A stretch of DNA of 37,739 bases, from assembly GCA_903851365.1 (NCBI GenBank), contig CAINOB010000033.1, positions 1 to 37,739 on the forward strand. Direction: 5' to 3'. A program made the position numbers and the translations under genes. How positions within the stretch are numbered: the stretch's first letter is position 1; each line of letters starts with the position of its first letter. The notes under the pieces are model-generated. The model was not told the origin of the DNA. It made no database searches and saw nothing but the letters and a program-made list of their open reading frames with translations. Below are positions 1 to 7,639 of this stretch, piece after piece. Source of the DNA: an uncultured Bacteroidota bacterium. GTDB taxonomy: Bacteria > Bacteroidota > Bacteroidia > Bacteroidales > UBA12481.

Positions 1-1179
1 ATCGCAAATCATACCGGCAGCCCTTTTCAAGGCATAAACAGTAGCGTTGGGATCGGTTCCCCGCTCAAACCTGAACGATGAATCCGTGTAGATCATATGC
101 CGCTTACTGGTTTTTCGCACCCAAACCGGATTGAAGCAGGCGGATTCGAGGAAGATGCTTGTGGTACCATAAGATACTCCGGTATGGAGACCTCCGAAAA
201 CCCCGGCGATGCACATTCCTTCCTTATCATTGCAGATCATGAGGTCCTCAGAGCTGAGCTTACGTTCCTGTTCATCCAATGTTATAAATGGGGTCCCTTC
301 GGCCAACGGTTTAACAATCACTTTATTCCCGCTGATCAATGAGGCATCAAATGCATGCAGCGGCTGACCGGTTTCATGAAGCACGAAGTTGGTGATATCC
401 ACAACGTTATTAATAGGATTCATGCCGATACTTCGGATCCTGTTTTTTAGCCATTGCGGTGATTCTGCAATTTTTACCCGGGTGATTGAGATTCCGGAAT
501 AGCGAATGCATGCTTCGGAATTGGCGATTTCAACAGTAATATCGAGAGAATCTGTTTTTTCAGGGAGTTCGGCGGTTGGCTTTATGAGCGTAACTTTTTT
601 CTCTGATCCGAGTACAGCCTTCAATTCGCGGGCGACACCATAATGCGAGGCGCTGTCTATGCGGTTTGGGGTAAGTCCGATCTCGAAAATGTGATCGGAT
701 TCAACTTCGAAAAGGTCGGCAGCTGCAGTTCCCACTTCGACTGAAGGATCCAGAATCATGATACCGGAATGGTCTTTACCCATCCCTATTTCATCTTCGG
801 CGCAGATCATTCCTTCAGATTCCTCACCCCTGATTTTGGCTTTACGAATGGTTAAAGGCTCAGGAAATCCATAAAGGGTACAACCGACAGGAGCGACGAT
901 AACTTTTTGTCCGGCAGCAACATTAGGGGCACCGCATACAATGTGCAGAGGAGTCGGTCCACCGATATCGACCAGGGTAAGAGTTAGCTTATCGGCCTGA
1001 GGATGAGCAGTGCAGGAAAGAACATGACCAACTACGAGTCCTCGCAGACTGCCAGGAACCGATTCAAATGGTTCAGATCCTTCTACTTCGAGGCCGATAC
1101 CGGTCAGTATTTCTGCAGTTTCTTCTTTGGTGATATCAAAGTTGATATAGGAACGCAGCCAGTTGTAAGATATCTTCAT
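1..1179 (-). CDS. pheT: Phenylalanine-tRNA ligase beta subunit, N-terminal half (runs off the window)
   Basis: This is the first 393 codons of PheT, the beta subunit of the alpha2-beta2 cytoplasmic enzyme that charges tRNA-Phe; the family is usually about 800 residues, so the C-terminal half lies beyond base 1. Translating the minus strand from ATG at 1179 gives MKISYNWLRSYINFD, the typical PheT start. An EMAP/OB-type tRNA-binding domain follows at about residues 40-150 (TAHPQADKLT, IVCGAPNVAAGQ, GMICAEDEIG). The start of the B3/B4 editing region contains NPINNVVDITNFVLHETGQP and LHAFDA. The reading frame is open to the window edge with no internal stop. The gene has its own promoter and a structured leader (described separately). 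Identity is near certain; no pheS is present in the window. Confidence 0.97.
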   Translation of the reverse strand, partial: MKISYNWLRSYINFDITKEETAEILTGIGLEVEGSEPFESVPGSLRGLVVGHVLSCTAHPQADKLTLTLVDIGGPTPLHIVCGAPNVAAGQKVIVAPVGCTLYGFPEPLTIRKAKIRGEESEGMICAEDEIGMGKDHSGIMILDPSVEVGTAAADLFEVESDHIFEIGLTPNRIDSASHYGVARELKAVLGSEKKVTLIKPTAELPEKTDSLDITVEIANSEACIRYSGISITRVKIAESPQWLKNRIRSIGMNPINNVVDITNFVLHETGQPLHAFDASLISGNKVIVKPLAEGTPFITLDEQERKLSSEDLMICNDKEGMCIAGVFGGLHTGVSYGTTSIFLESACFNPVWVRKTSKRHMIYTDSSFRFERGTDPNATVYALKRAAGMICD

Positions 1180-1210
1180 AAAACAGTTAATTAGGAGGGG
1201 TAAAAATAGG

Positions 1211-1238
1211 AAAAATCCGGATTGGGAGTCCGGATTTT
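1211..1238 (-). terminator. Intrinsic terminator hairpin inside the pheT leader
   Basis: The 9-bp stem AAAATCCGG / CCGGATTTT has a 9-nt loop and, read on the minus strand, is followed by a T-rich tract. It lies 32 bp upstream of the pheT start codon and downstream of the pheT promoter, which fits an attenuator or premature terminator better than the end of another gene, because no minus-strand gene lies between it and the promoter. Confidence 0.6.
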
Positions 1239-1284
1239 CACTAACCTAAAACCTAACCTATGAAATGATCCAGATTGGATCCTT
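1211..1284 (-). promoter_or_regulatory. Candidate transcription attenuator in the pheT leader
   Basis: Four minus-strand segments can pair in two exclusive ways. Segment 1 (GGATCC, 1282-1277) pairs with the first part of segment 2 (CTGGATCATTTCA, 1273-1261) as a 5-bp hairpin with a 5-nt loop. Segment 2 can instead pair with segment 3 (TGAAAATCCGG, 1240-1230) over 11 pairs with a 2-nt bulge. Segment 3 also pairs with segment 4 (CCGGATTTTT, 1220-1211) as an intrinsic terminator. The loop between 2 and 3 holds two copies of TAGGTTAG spaced 12 nt apart. An AUG-started frame begins at 1310 but has no Phe-codon run and reads through the hairpins to a stop at about 1191, so a classic leader peptide is not evident. 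The rest of the 346-bp gap between pheT and the next gene holds the two promoters and no other gene I can support. Confidence 0.5.
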
Positions 1285-1394
1285 TGAGAACTGTGATTCA
1301 TAATACCCATTTTGCCTTTATTTTAAACTGTCCCCACAGATAGCGGCTGATGGAGCAATGTTACGTGAATAACACTGTTATACAAATCACATGG

Positions 1395-1424
1395 CAAATG
1401 TATGAATGATTTTTAAACCTGCAA
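1395..1424 (-). promoter_or_regulatory. Promoter of pheT (Bacteroidota type)
   Basis: On the minus strand TTG (1424-1422) is followed by a 19-nt spacer and TACATTTG (1402-1395), an exact match to the TAnnTTTG -7 box with a matching -33 element. Transcription would begin near 1388, giving pheT a leader of about 210 nt. A 13-nt palindrome, ATAACAGTGTTAT on the minus strand (about 1369-1381), lies at the predicted start of the RNA and could be an operator or an RNA hairpin. The call comes from motif matching only. Confidence 0.6.
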
Positions 1425-1467
1425 TATCTGTACAGCATTCTTCCTGTTTTTTTTATCAACAACAGCC

Positions 1468-1501
1468 TTTGATGGTTCAGAATTGAAAAATAGTATTTTT
1501 G
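1468..1501 (+). promoter_or_regulatory. Promoter of the M28 peptidase gene
   Basis: TTTG (1468-1471), a 22-nt spacer and TATTTTTG (1494-1501) match the Bacteroidota -33/-7 pattern. The -7 box overlaps the alternative TTG start at 1499, which argues that translation really begins at ATG 1526, about 18 nt after the predicted transcription start. Confidence 0.55.
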
Positions 1502-1525
1502 TCCCACTCATTTTATAAATATAGC

Positions 1526-3310
1526 ATGACAAGATTGTTTAAGGTATTGATATTTAATATAGTATGTCTTATTTTAATTTCGGGTTGCCGCGCACAAACC
1601 AGTTCCTCAATTACTTCTGGTGAGCTTAAAAAGCATGTCGAATTCCTTGCTTCACAAAAGCTTGCTGGCAGATATCCTGGAACTCCCGGTGATTTGGCTG
1701 CTGCAACTTACATTGCCAATTGCTTTAAAGAATATGGACTGAAGCAAACCGGCCAGAATGGTTTTCAATCCTTTAAAGTGACCACGGGAATAAAAAAGGG
1801 AAGTGCAAATGCTTTCACGATTGGTGGGCAAATCGCAGTTGCAGATAAGGATTTCACGCCAATCTCCATCAGTGATAATGGAAAAGCTGAGGCTTCATTG
1901 GTTTTCCTGGGGTATGGGTTCAGAATTAAGACTGATTCACTTAACTGGGATGATTACAAAGGAATGGATGTTAAAGGAAAAATCGCGTTGATTGTGCTTG
2001 GTGCGCCCGAACCTGCAAAAGGCTCAAATACTGATCCTTTTGCTGATTACGGTTCGATACGTTCAAAGCTATTGAATGCCAGAGATGCTGGAGTATCTGC
2101 AGTGATCTTTGTGGCCGGACCGGTATATGACGATAAAGATGAACTGGAATTCGGTACGGTAAAGGAAAGTTCAGCCGGATTACCTGCGATTCGCGCAAAG
2201 CGGTCTTTTATAAATCAAGTTCTTGCCACAAAAAATTTCAAAGTTGAAACTTTGGAATCCCAGATGAACCAGGACCATAAACCTGTTTCTCAGGATCTGG
2301 GTGTCAAGGTTTCTATTAAGACAGATATTATCACCGAATCGGCCACAACCGAAAATGTTATCGGAATAATCCAGGCCCGCGATACCGGCGCTGTTCAGCA
2401 ATGGATCGTCGTGGGTGCCCACTTTGATCATCTGGGTATGGGAGGCATAGGCAGTAACTCAAGGGTGCCGGATACTGTTGGGGTACATCCGGGTGCTGAT
2501 GATAATGCCTCTGGTGTTGCCTCTATCATTGAGATGGCAGGTTACCTCTCTTCGATCAAGGATCAACTTAAACGGTCAATCCTTTTCGTAGCCTTTACAG
2601 GAGAGGAAATGGGGCTTTTAGGATCAAAGTATTTTGTCGCCAATTGCCCGGTACCGATAAAACGGATATCAGCAATGTTTAATCTGGATATGGTGGGCCG
2701 ACCAAATGAGGAAAGGCGGCTGTCAATCAGTGGTACAGGTACGGCTGTAGAAATGGATAGTATTCTCGGGTTGGTAAAACCAGGGAAATTAACCTGGGCA
2801 AAATCTCCGGAAGGCTTTGGACCATCTGATCACGCCTCTTTTTATACGGTAGGCGTACCGGTCCTTTATTTCAGTACAGGCGCTCATCTTGATTATCATA
2901 CTCCACGCGATACCCCTGATAAGCTGGATTACAATAATATGTCTGAAATTTGCAAGCAGGTTTCGGTCATGATTCTATCAGTTGGTACCGCAAAAAAGGC
3001 ATTGACGTTTAAAGAAGCAGGTCCGAAGAGTTCTGACACAGGCCGAAGAAAACTGAAGGTAACCCTTGGTATTATGCCGGATGTTTCGGGTACCGAAAAC
3101 AATGGGTTGCGTGTGGAGTTTGCTACCCCCGGAAAACCCGCTCAATTGGCAGGAATTACCAAAGGCGACAGGATCGTCGCAATAAACGGGTTGCCTGTGA
3201 CGAGTGTATATGATTACATGACACGCCTTCAATCGCTGAAGGCTGGTCAGACTGTTTCTGTTGAATTGATCAGAGGGGACAAGAAAGTAGTAGTATTGGT
3301 ACAACTTTAA
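1526..3310 (+). CDS. Secreted M28-family zinc aminopeptidase with PA and PDZ domains
   Basis: A 594-residue exported metallopeptidase. The N-terminus MTRLFKVLIFNIV runs into a hydrophobic stretch and the lipobox-like LISGC, so a lipoprotein anchored at Cys21 is likely. A protease-associated (PA) domain spans about 120-240. The M28 catalytic domain follows, with the ordered zinc-site motifs GAHFDHLG, GADDNASG, FTGEEMG, NLDMVGR and a final His in DYHTPRDT; the catalytic Glu and all expected metal ligands are present. A PDZ domain occupies about 525-594 (DRIVAINGLPV). I chose ATG 1526 over the upstream TTG at 1499 because the latter lies in the -7 box and the signal peptide starts cleanly at 1526. 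The family removes N-terminal residues from peptides; the exact specificity is unknown. The next gene starts 12 nt downstream. Confidence 0.93.
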   Translation: MTRLFKVLIFNIVCLILISGCRAQTSSSITSGELKKHVEFLASQKLAGRYPGTPGDLAAATYIANCFKEYGLKQTGQNGFQSFKVTTGIKKGSANAFTIGGQIAVADKDFTPISISDNGKAEASLVFLGYGFRIKTDSLNWDDYKGMDVKGKIALIVLGAPEPAKGSNTDPFADYGSIRSKLLNARDAGVSAVIFVAGPVYDDKDELEFGTVKESSAGLPAIRAKRSFINQVLATKNFKVETLESQMNQDHKPVSQDLGVKVSIKTDIITESATTENVIGIIQARDTGAVQQWIVVGAHFDHLGMGGIGSNSRVPDTVGVHPGADDNASGVASIIEMAGYLSSIKDQLKRSILFVAFTGEEMGLLGSKYFVANCPVPIKRISAMFNLDMVGRPNEERRLSISGTGTAVEMDSILGLVKPGKLTWAKSPEGFGPSDHASFYTVGVPVLYFSTGAHLDYHTPRDTPDKLDYNNMSEICKQVSVMILSVGTAKKALTFKEAGPKSSDTGRRKLKVTLGIMPDVSGTENNGLRVEFATPGKPAQLAGITKGDRIVAINGLPVTSVYDYMTRLQSLKAGQTVSVELIRGDKKVVVLVQL

Positions 3311-3322
3311 TATTGCATCAAA

Positions 3323-4177
3323 ATGAAGAAGACTTTATTATGGATTTTGGCGGTTGTGATTACTCTTTTCGCTGCCTATTATCAAAGAAAAACCGGGCCA
3401 ACTTATCCAAGGACTGAGAAAGTGACCCTTGCTGGCATTACCTATACTTGTGAGTTGGTTCGTACGAGTGGTGCCCGCGATGCGCGTGTGAAACTGCCGG
3501 TAACGGATTCCACGATACATGCAGTTTTATTTTATAAGAAGCTGGGCATCGCCGAGGAATTTACAAAGGTTGAATTCAAGATGACCGAAATTAAATATCA
3601 CTCCTCCTTCATGAAAAAAATCCTGAAGAAGAAAGATGAAACAGTTTTGACCTCAAACATGCCTCAGCAGCCACCGGCAGGCAAGCTTGAATATTACATC
3701 GAAATGTTCAAGGATGGGCAAACTGTTGGCATTGCAAAAAATCAACATGTTGTCATCCGGTTTAAGGGTGATGTACCTGCCGGAGTGCTCATACCCCATA
3801 TTATCCTGATGTTCCTGGCTATGCTGTTCTCAACAATAGCAGGTCTGTTTGCAGGATTTAAAGAGGAAAAGTACCGCCAGTTTACAATCTGGACGTTAGT
3901 AATATTATTCATTGGAGGGTTTATTTTTGGACCGTGGGTTCAGTGGTATGCCTTCGGTGAATGGTGGACTGGTATTCCTTTTGGGTTTGACCTGACGGAT
4001 AACAAAACGCTTTTTGCCTTCGTTTTTTGGGTTATTGCCTTGTTTGGTATCAAAGGAAAAGGCCGTCCATGGCTCATTATTATTGCTGCATTAATGACCT
4101 TGGTGATATTCAGTATTCCTCACAGTTTATTTGGATCAACACTCGATTACGCCACCGGATCAGTCAAGCAGGGATAA
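3323..4177 (+). CDS. Membrane protein of unknown function
   Basis: I do not recognise this 284-residue protein. It has one N-terminal membrane segment (about 4-21, LLWILAVVITLFAAYY), a soluble stretch of about 135 residues (25-160) rich in predicted beta strands, then four C-terminal hydrophobic segments (about 160-178, 191-208, 230-245, 250-266). The N-terminal segment and the sequence between suggest a soluble domain outside the cytoplasm tied to a small membrane bundle. No enzyme motif, cysteine pair or histidine cluster is visible. It starts 12 nt after the M28 peptidase gene and is probably cotranscribed with it; about 100 bp containing a possible stress promoter separate it from htpG. 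Coding status is well supported by length, codon pattern and spacing. Confidence 0.85.
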   Translation: MKKTLLWILAVVITLFAAYYQRKTGPTYPRTEKVTLAGITYTCELVRTSGARDARVKLPVTDSTIHAVLFYKKLGIAEEFTKVEFKMTEIKYHSSFMKKILKKKDETVLTSNMPQQPPAGKLEYYIEMFKDGQTVGIAKNQHVVIRFKGDVPAGVLIPHIILMFLAMLFSTIAGLFAGFKEEKYRQFTIWTLVILFIGGFIFGPWVQWYAFGEWWTGIPFGFDLTDNKTLFAFVFWVIALFGIKGKGRPWLIIIAALMTLVIFSIPHSLFGSTLDYATGSVKQG

Positions 4178-4213
4178 CGTTTCGGCAGCCAGTGGTCTTG
4201 GAAACTGTAAAAA

Positions 4214-4245
4214 TGTCAGACAAATTTAGATGGCATAGCCTTTGA
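4214..4245 (+). promoter_or_regulatory. Putative stress promoter/operator of htpG
   Basis: The palindrome TGTCAGACA (4214-4222) is followed by TGGCATAGCCTTTGA (4231-4245). The second element has the GG-N10-G spacing of a -24/-12 (sigma-54-like) promoter but ends in GA rather than GC. A very similar element, GGGCATCCTTTTTGA, lies upstream of the degP-type gene at 20766. No TAnnTTTG box is seen here. htpG starts 31 nt downstream. Confidence 0.35.
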
Positions 4246-4276
4246 AACAAAAAGGCTGGCTAAAACTATTTTATAT

Positions 4277-6340
4277 ATGGAAACTTCAAAGCAACAGGGA
4301 ACTATCAATGTAACCTCGGAAAACATTTTCCCAATCATCAAAAAATTTCTCTATTCCGATCATGAAATATTTCTTCGTGAATTGATATCCAATGCAGTAG
4401 ATGCAACACAAAAATTAAAAACCCTTGCATCGGTGGGTGATTTCACCGGTGAACTTGGTGATTTAACTATCCGTGTTATTCTGGATAAGAAGAAAAAAAC
4501 TCTCACCGTTTCTGACCGTGGAGTGGGGATGACCGCAAAAGAGATAGACAAATACATCAATGAGATCGCTTTTTCTGGTGCGGAAGAGTTTATGAAGAAA
4601 TATAAAAAAGACGCGAACGCCATTATCGGTCATTTCGGGTTAGGATTCTATTCTTCATTCATGGTTTCTGACAAAGTCGAAATTATTACCAAGTCGCATA
4701 AAAAGGGGAAAGCAGTGAGCTGGTCATGCAAAGGAAATCCCGAATACACACTCGAAGAGATTGATCGCGAAGACCGCGGAACTGATATCATTTTACATAT
4801 TGATAAAGAATCATCTGAATTCCTTGAAGAGAGCAGGATTCAGGCACTTCTGAACAAATACAGCCGCTTTTTGCCGGTACCGATCGCTTTCGGCAAGGAA
4901 CAGGAATGGAAAGACGGAAAATATATTGATACCGGGAAAGATAAGATCATAAATAATACCGAACCTGCCTGGACAAAGAAGCCTGCCGATCTTACCGATG
5001 AGGATTATACCAAGTTTTATAAGGAACTGTATCCGATGTCGGAAGATCCACTTTTCCATATTCATCTGAATGTGGATTATCCTTTTAATCTGACAGGAAT
5101 ACTCTATTTTCCTAAAATCAGGAATAATTATGAGGTACAGAAGAATAAGATTCAGCTCTATTCAAACCAGGTTTATGTAACCGATTCTGTGGAAGGTATC
5201 GTTCCTGATTTTCTTACGCTCCTGCACGGCGTTCTCGATAGCCCGGATATTCCATTGAATGTCAGCCGTTCGTATTTGCAGTCTGATCAGAATGTTAAAA
5301 AGATCTCTTCCCATATAACCAAAAAAGTTGCTGACCGGTTGAATGAAATTTTCACCAATAGCCGCGAACAATTTGAACAAAAGTGGGATGATCTTAAGCT
5401 CTTTATCAATTACGGGATGCTCACTGAGGAGAAGTTCTGGGATAAGGCCAAAGAGTTCGCATTGCTGAAAAATACCGACGGTAAATATTTTACCTACGAT
5501 GAATACAAGGAAATTATCAAAGGAAATCAAACTGATAAAAATGGAACATTAGTTTACTTGTATGCCAACGACAAAGATGAACAGTTCAGTTTTATTCGGG
5601 CAGCCAAAGAAAAAGGTTACGATGTTCTGATTATGGACGGCCAGTTTGATACCCATTTCCTGAATCATCTGGAAGAAAAACTGGAAAAATCTCACTTTGT
5701 CCGTGTTGACTCTGACGTTGTTGATAAGCTGATTGCCAAAGCGGATGCTAAAGATTCAAAGCTTGATAAAACTCTTGAATCATGGTTAAATCCAGTTTTT
5801 AAAAGTCAGGTTCCGGCAGAAGGATATTTTGTAACTTTCGAAGCTTTGGATGACAATGCTCACCCTGTTATCATCACACAATCCGAATGGAGCAGAAGGA
5901 TGAAAGAAATGTCGAAATTGTCAGGAGGAATGAATTTCTACAAAGATCTGCCAGACAGTTTTAATCTGGTAATCAATAGTAATCATCCTATTGTACTGCA
6001 TCTTGCTGAACAGCTCAAAGAAGTCCATGGCAAGGAAGCTTCCGGGTTCGATGAAGAAATTGTAAAAATAAAGGCTGATCAGGAAAGTCTGAAGAAATTG
6101 CTGAAGGATAAAAAAGAGGATGAGATAGCCCAGGAAGAGAAAGATAAGCGTTCCGAACTCGAGAAACAGGTTGAGGAAACTGAAAAACAGCGCAATGAAA
6201 TTCTGGCAGCTTTCGGAAAGGAAAATCCGGTAGTTAAACAATTAATAGATCTTGCCTTACTGGCTACAAACCGTTTGACCGGGGAGGCACTGGATGCATT
6301 TGTTCAACGTAGTATCGGACTGCTGAGCAACGATAACTAA
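4277..6340 (+). CDS. htpG: Molecular chaperone HtpG (Hsp90)
   Basis: A 687-residue Hsp90 homologue, the ATP-driven dimeric cytosolic chaperone that acts on late folding intermediates. The N-terminal GHKL ATPase domain carries ELISNAVDA (Glu35, Asn39), DRGVGMT (Asp80) and GHFGLGFYSSF (about 118-128). The middle domain includes YFPKIRNNYEVQ and NVSRSYLQSD, which contains the conserved catalytic-loop arginine region. The C-terminal part has a lysine/glutamate-rich coiled segment (about 590-645), as is common in the Bacteroidota form. The length is somewhat above E. coli HtpG (624), mainly from that segment. The control region upstream lacks the housekeeping -7 box and contains a palindrome and a stress-like element. 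The following barrel gene starts 8 nt after the stop, so read-through is likely. Confidence 0.98.
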   Translation: METSKQQGTINVTSENIFPIIKKFLYSDHEIFLRELISNAVDATQKLKTLASVGDFTGELGDLTIRVILDKKKKTLTVSDRGVGMTAKEIDKYINEIAFSGAEEFMKKYKKDANAIIGHFGLGFYSSFMVSDKVEIITKSHKKGKAVSWSCKGNPEYTLEEIDREDRGTDIILHIDKESSEFLEESRIQALLNKYSRFLPVPIAFGKEQEWKDGKYIDTGKDKIINNTEPAWTKKPADLTDEDYTKFYKELYPMSEDPLFHIHLNVDYPFNLTGILYFPKIRNNYEVQKNKIQLYSNQVYVTDSVEGIVPDFLTLLHGVLDSPDIPLNVSRSYLQSDQNVKKISSHITKKVADRLNEIFTNSREQFEQKWDDLKLFINYGMLTEEKFWDKAKEFALLKNTDGKYFTYDEYKEIIKGNQTDKNGTLVYLYANDKDEQFSFIRAAKEKGYDVLIMDGQFDTHFLNHLEEKLEKSHFVRVDSDVVDKLIAKADAKDSKLDKTLESWLNPVFKSQVPAEGYFVTFEALDDNAHPVIITQSEWSRRMKEMSKLSGGMNFYKDLPDSFNLVINSNHPIVLHLAEQLKEVHGKEASGFDEEIVKIKADQESLKKLLKDKKEDEIAQEEKDKRSELEKQVEETEKQRNEILAAFGKENPVVKQLIDLALLATNRLTGEALDAFVQRSIGLLSNDN

Positions 6341-6348
6341 TTAGCTAA

Positions 6349-7011
6349 ATGAAAAAACTATTCACCTTCACCGTCATTGCCATCCTGTTGATTTCAGGAT
6401 CGGCCGCCCGTTCACAGGTAATATCTTACGGAGCGAAATTGGGTATGGGTTTTCCTGGTTTTATTGATGAGCCCATTGCCAGTCAGCGGATAACGCTGGC
6501 TTTAGGATTTACCGGGGGGGTGAAAATCGCCAATGGATTTCAGCTTATGCTGGATTTAGGGTATCAACGGAAAGGCAGCAAGTTTACCAACCAGGTGGGG
6601 GATTCAAAGGGTACGATCATCGCTGATTCTACTTACCAGATGAAAACGAACCTGGATTACGTGACCATCCCGCTTTATTTTAAAATTAATCTCGGGCACA
6701 CGAGTAAATTCTATTTGCAGGCTGGAGGATATTACGGCTATCTGGTACATGCGAATTTTACCGGTATGAGGCTGGGTGAAATGGTAAGCAAAGCTCCAAT
6801 TATTGATGGCCTCCGTCGCAGTGATTTTGGTATTGTCGCTGGTGGAGGTATTGAAACACCAATCCGTCAAGGGCTTGGGGTTATTTTGGATCTAAAATAT
6901 CAGTACGGTCTGAGTAATCTGAACAAGAATCCGCTGATCATCGGCTACTCAAGACCCATTAAAAACAAGGGTCTTGCCATGAGTGCTGGATTCTATATGG
7001 ATCTCGATTAA
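6349..7011 (+). CDS. Outer-membrane beta-barrel protein (PorT-like porin family)
   Basis: A 220-residue exported protein with the signal peptide MKKLFTFTVIAILLISGSAARSQ. The rest alternates polar and aromatic residues in short amphipathic strands (SYGAKLGMGFPGF, LDYVTIPLYFKINLG, FYLQAGGYYGYLVHANF, GLGVILDLKYQYGLSNL) and ends in GFYMDLD, the pattern of small eight-stranded barrels commonly annotated in Bacteroidota as porin-family or outer membrane beta-barrel proteins. YVTIPLYFKI is a familiar signature of that group. The transport substrate, if any, is unknown. It follows htpG by 8 nt, so it may share heat-stress transcription, and it converges with the next gene, whose stop is 2 bp away. 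Confidence 0.85.
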   Translation: MKKLFTFTVIAILLISGSAARSQVISYGAKLGMGFPGFIDEPIASQRITLALGFTGGVKIANGFQLMLDLGYQRKGSKFTNQVGDSKGTIIADSTYQMKTNLDYVTIPLYFKINLGHTSKFYLQAGGYYGYLVHANFTGMRLGEMVSKAPIIDGLRRSDFGIVAGGGIETPIRQGLGVILDLKYQYGLSNLNKNPLIIGYSRPIKNKGLAMSAGFYMDLD

Positions 7012-7013
7012 TA

Positions 7014-7541
7014 TCAGGGTTCAAGAATCCTTCTGGCTTCATTACGGAGAAACTCCAATGCGACATTGGTGGGTGAAGTTTCGGCTTCCATTTGAATTTC
7101 GATGATTTTTTTGCTGAGTTCGAGTGCCCGGCTATCGGGATTCACTTGCATGGCTGCCCGGTTAATCAATTTAATGGTTCCCTCTTTGGCATTTCTCACA
7201 ACATTCCATGCATCACCTGATATATAAATCTGTTGCGTCAGGTTATGCTCATATTCAGCCCTGACAATGGCCAGGAGATGCTGGTGAAAATCCCTGGCGG
7301 TGAATTCATCACTTTGTTCACGGACAACCAGCGAATCAACCGTTATCCTCTCCAGAAAAAGTGCCAGTCTTTCATATGCCTGCAGTCGCATAGGCAAGGT
7401 TTTTTTTCGGTCCTGAAGCAGAAGATCACGATCACGGTCACGAACAAATGACTTGAAATAATACTTCATCATGACCATAGCTGTTAAGAAAACAACAATG
7501 GCAGGAATGGTGTATTTAAGGATTTCGATTATATCTTGCAT
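7014..7541 (-). CDS. Conserved-looking membrane-anchored protein of unknown function
   Basis: A 175-residue protein with a single N-terminal membrane helix (about 10-27, YTIPAIVVFLTAMVMMKYYF) followed by a basic and acidic stretch (SFVRDRDRDLLLQDRKK) and a helical, probably cytoplasmic, domain (residues 50-175). No catalytic motif is visible. The layout of one anchor, a charged linker and a helical domain suggests a scaffold or regulatory role, but that is inference. A perfect TAnnTTTG box (TACCTTTG, 7595-7588) lies upstream on its strand, divergent from the aminotransferase gene. I do not know its function. Confidence 0.85.
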   Translation of the reverse strand: MQDIIEILKYTIPAIVVFLTAMVMMKYYFKSFVRDRDRDLLLQDRKKTLPMRLQAYERLALFLERITVDSLVVREQSDEFTARDFHQHLLAIVRAEYEHNLTQQIYISGDAWNVVRNAKEGTIKLINRAAMQVNPDSRALELSKKIIEIQMEAETSPTNVALEFLRNEARRILEP

Positions 7542-7587
7542 GGCTAAATAATTAGGAGAAATTTCGATAGTTGCAGTTTTATAGCCA

Positions 7588-7610
7588 CAAAGGTAAAAAT
7601 TGTACCTTTA
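7588..7610. promoter_or_regulatory. Facing -7 boxes of divergent promoters
   Basis: On the minus strand TACCTTTG (7595-7588) is an exact -7 box for the 7014-7541 gene. On the plus strand TACCTTTA (7603-7610) is a one-mismatch -7 box for the aminotransferase. Together they form a perfect 7-bp inverted repeat (AAAGGTA, 7 nt, TACCTTT). No clear -33 element accompanies either, so the two promoters would overlap and may compete. Confidence 0.4.
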
Positions 7611-7639
7611 GACCTTTCTTTTTTTAATCCGACTTACAC

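Noticed and set aside
97-1194. Plus-strand open frames inside the first 1.2 kb
   Set aside because: They are antisense to the continuous pheT reading frame, which has all the family motifs.
1259-1267. Plus-strand ATGAAATGA as a mini-ORF with an A/C-rich leader
   Set aside because: Only two codons before a stop and no gene follows in phase; the same bases are better explained by the minus-strand pheT leader structure.
1180-1390. T-box riboswitch or classic Phe leader peptide before pheT
   Set aside because: I found no specifier-loop or T-box core sequence, and the AUG-started frame has only scattered Phe codons with no stop before the antiterminator.
1499-1525. Upstream TTG start extending the M28 peptidase by nine residues
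   Set aside because: The TTG overlaps a perfect -7 promoter box, and the lipoprotein signal begins cleanly at ATG 1526.
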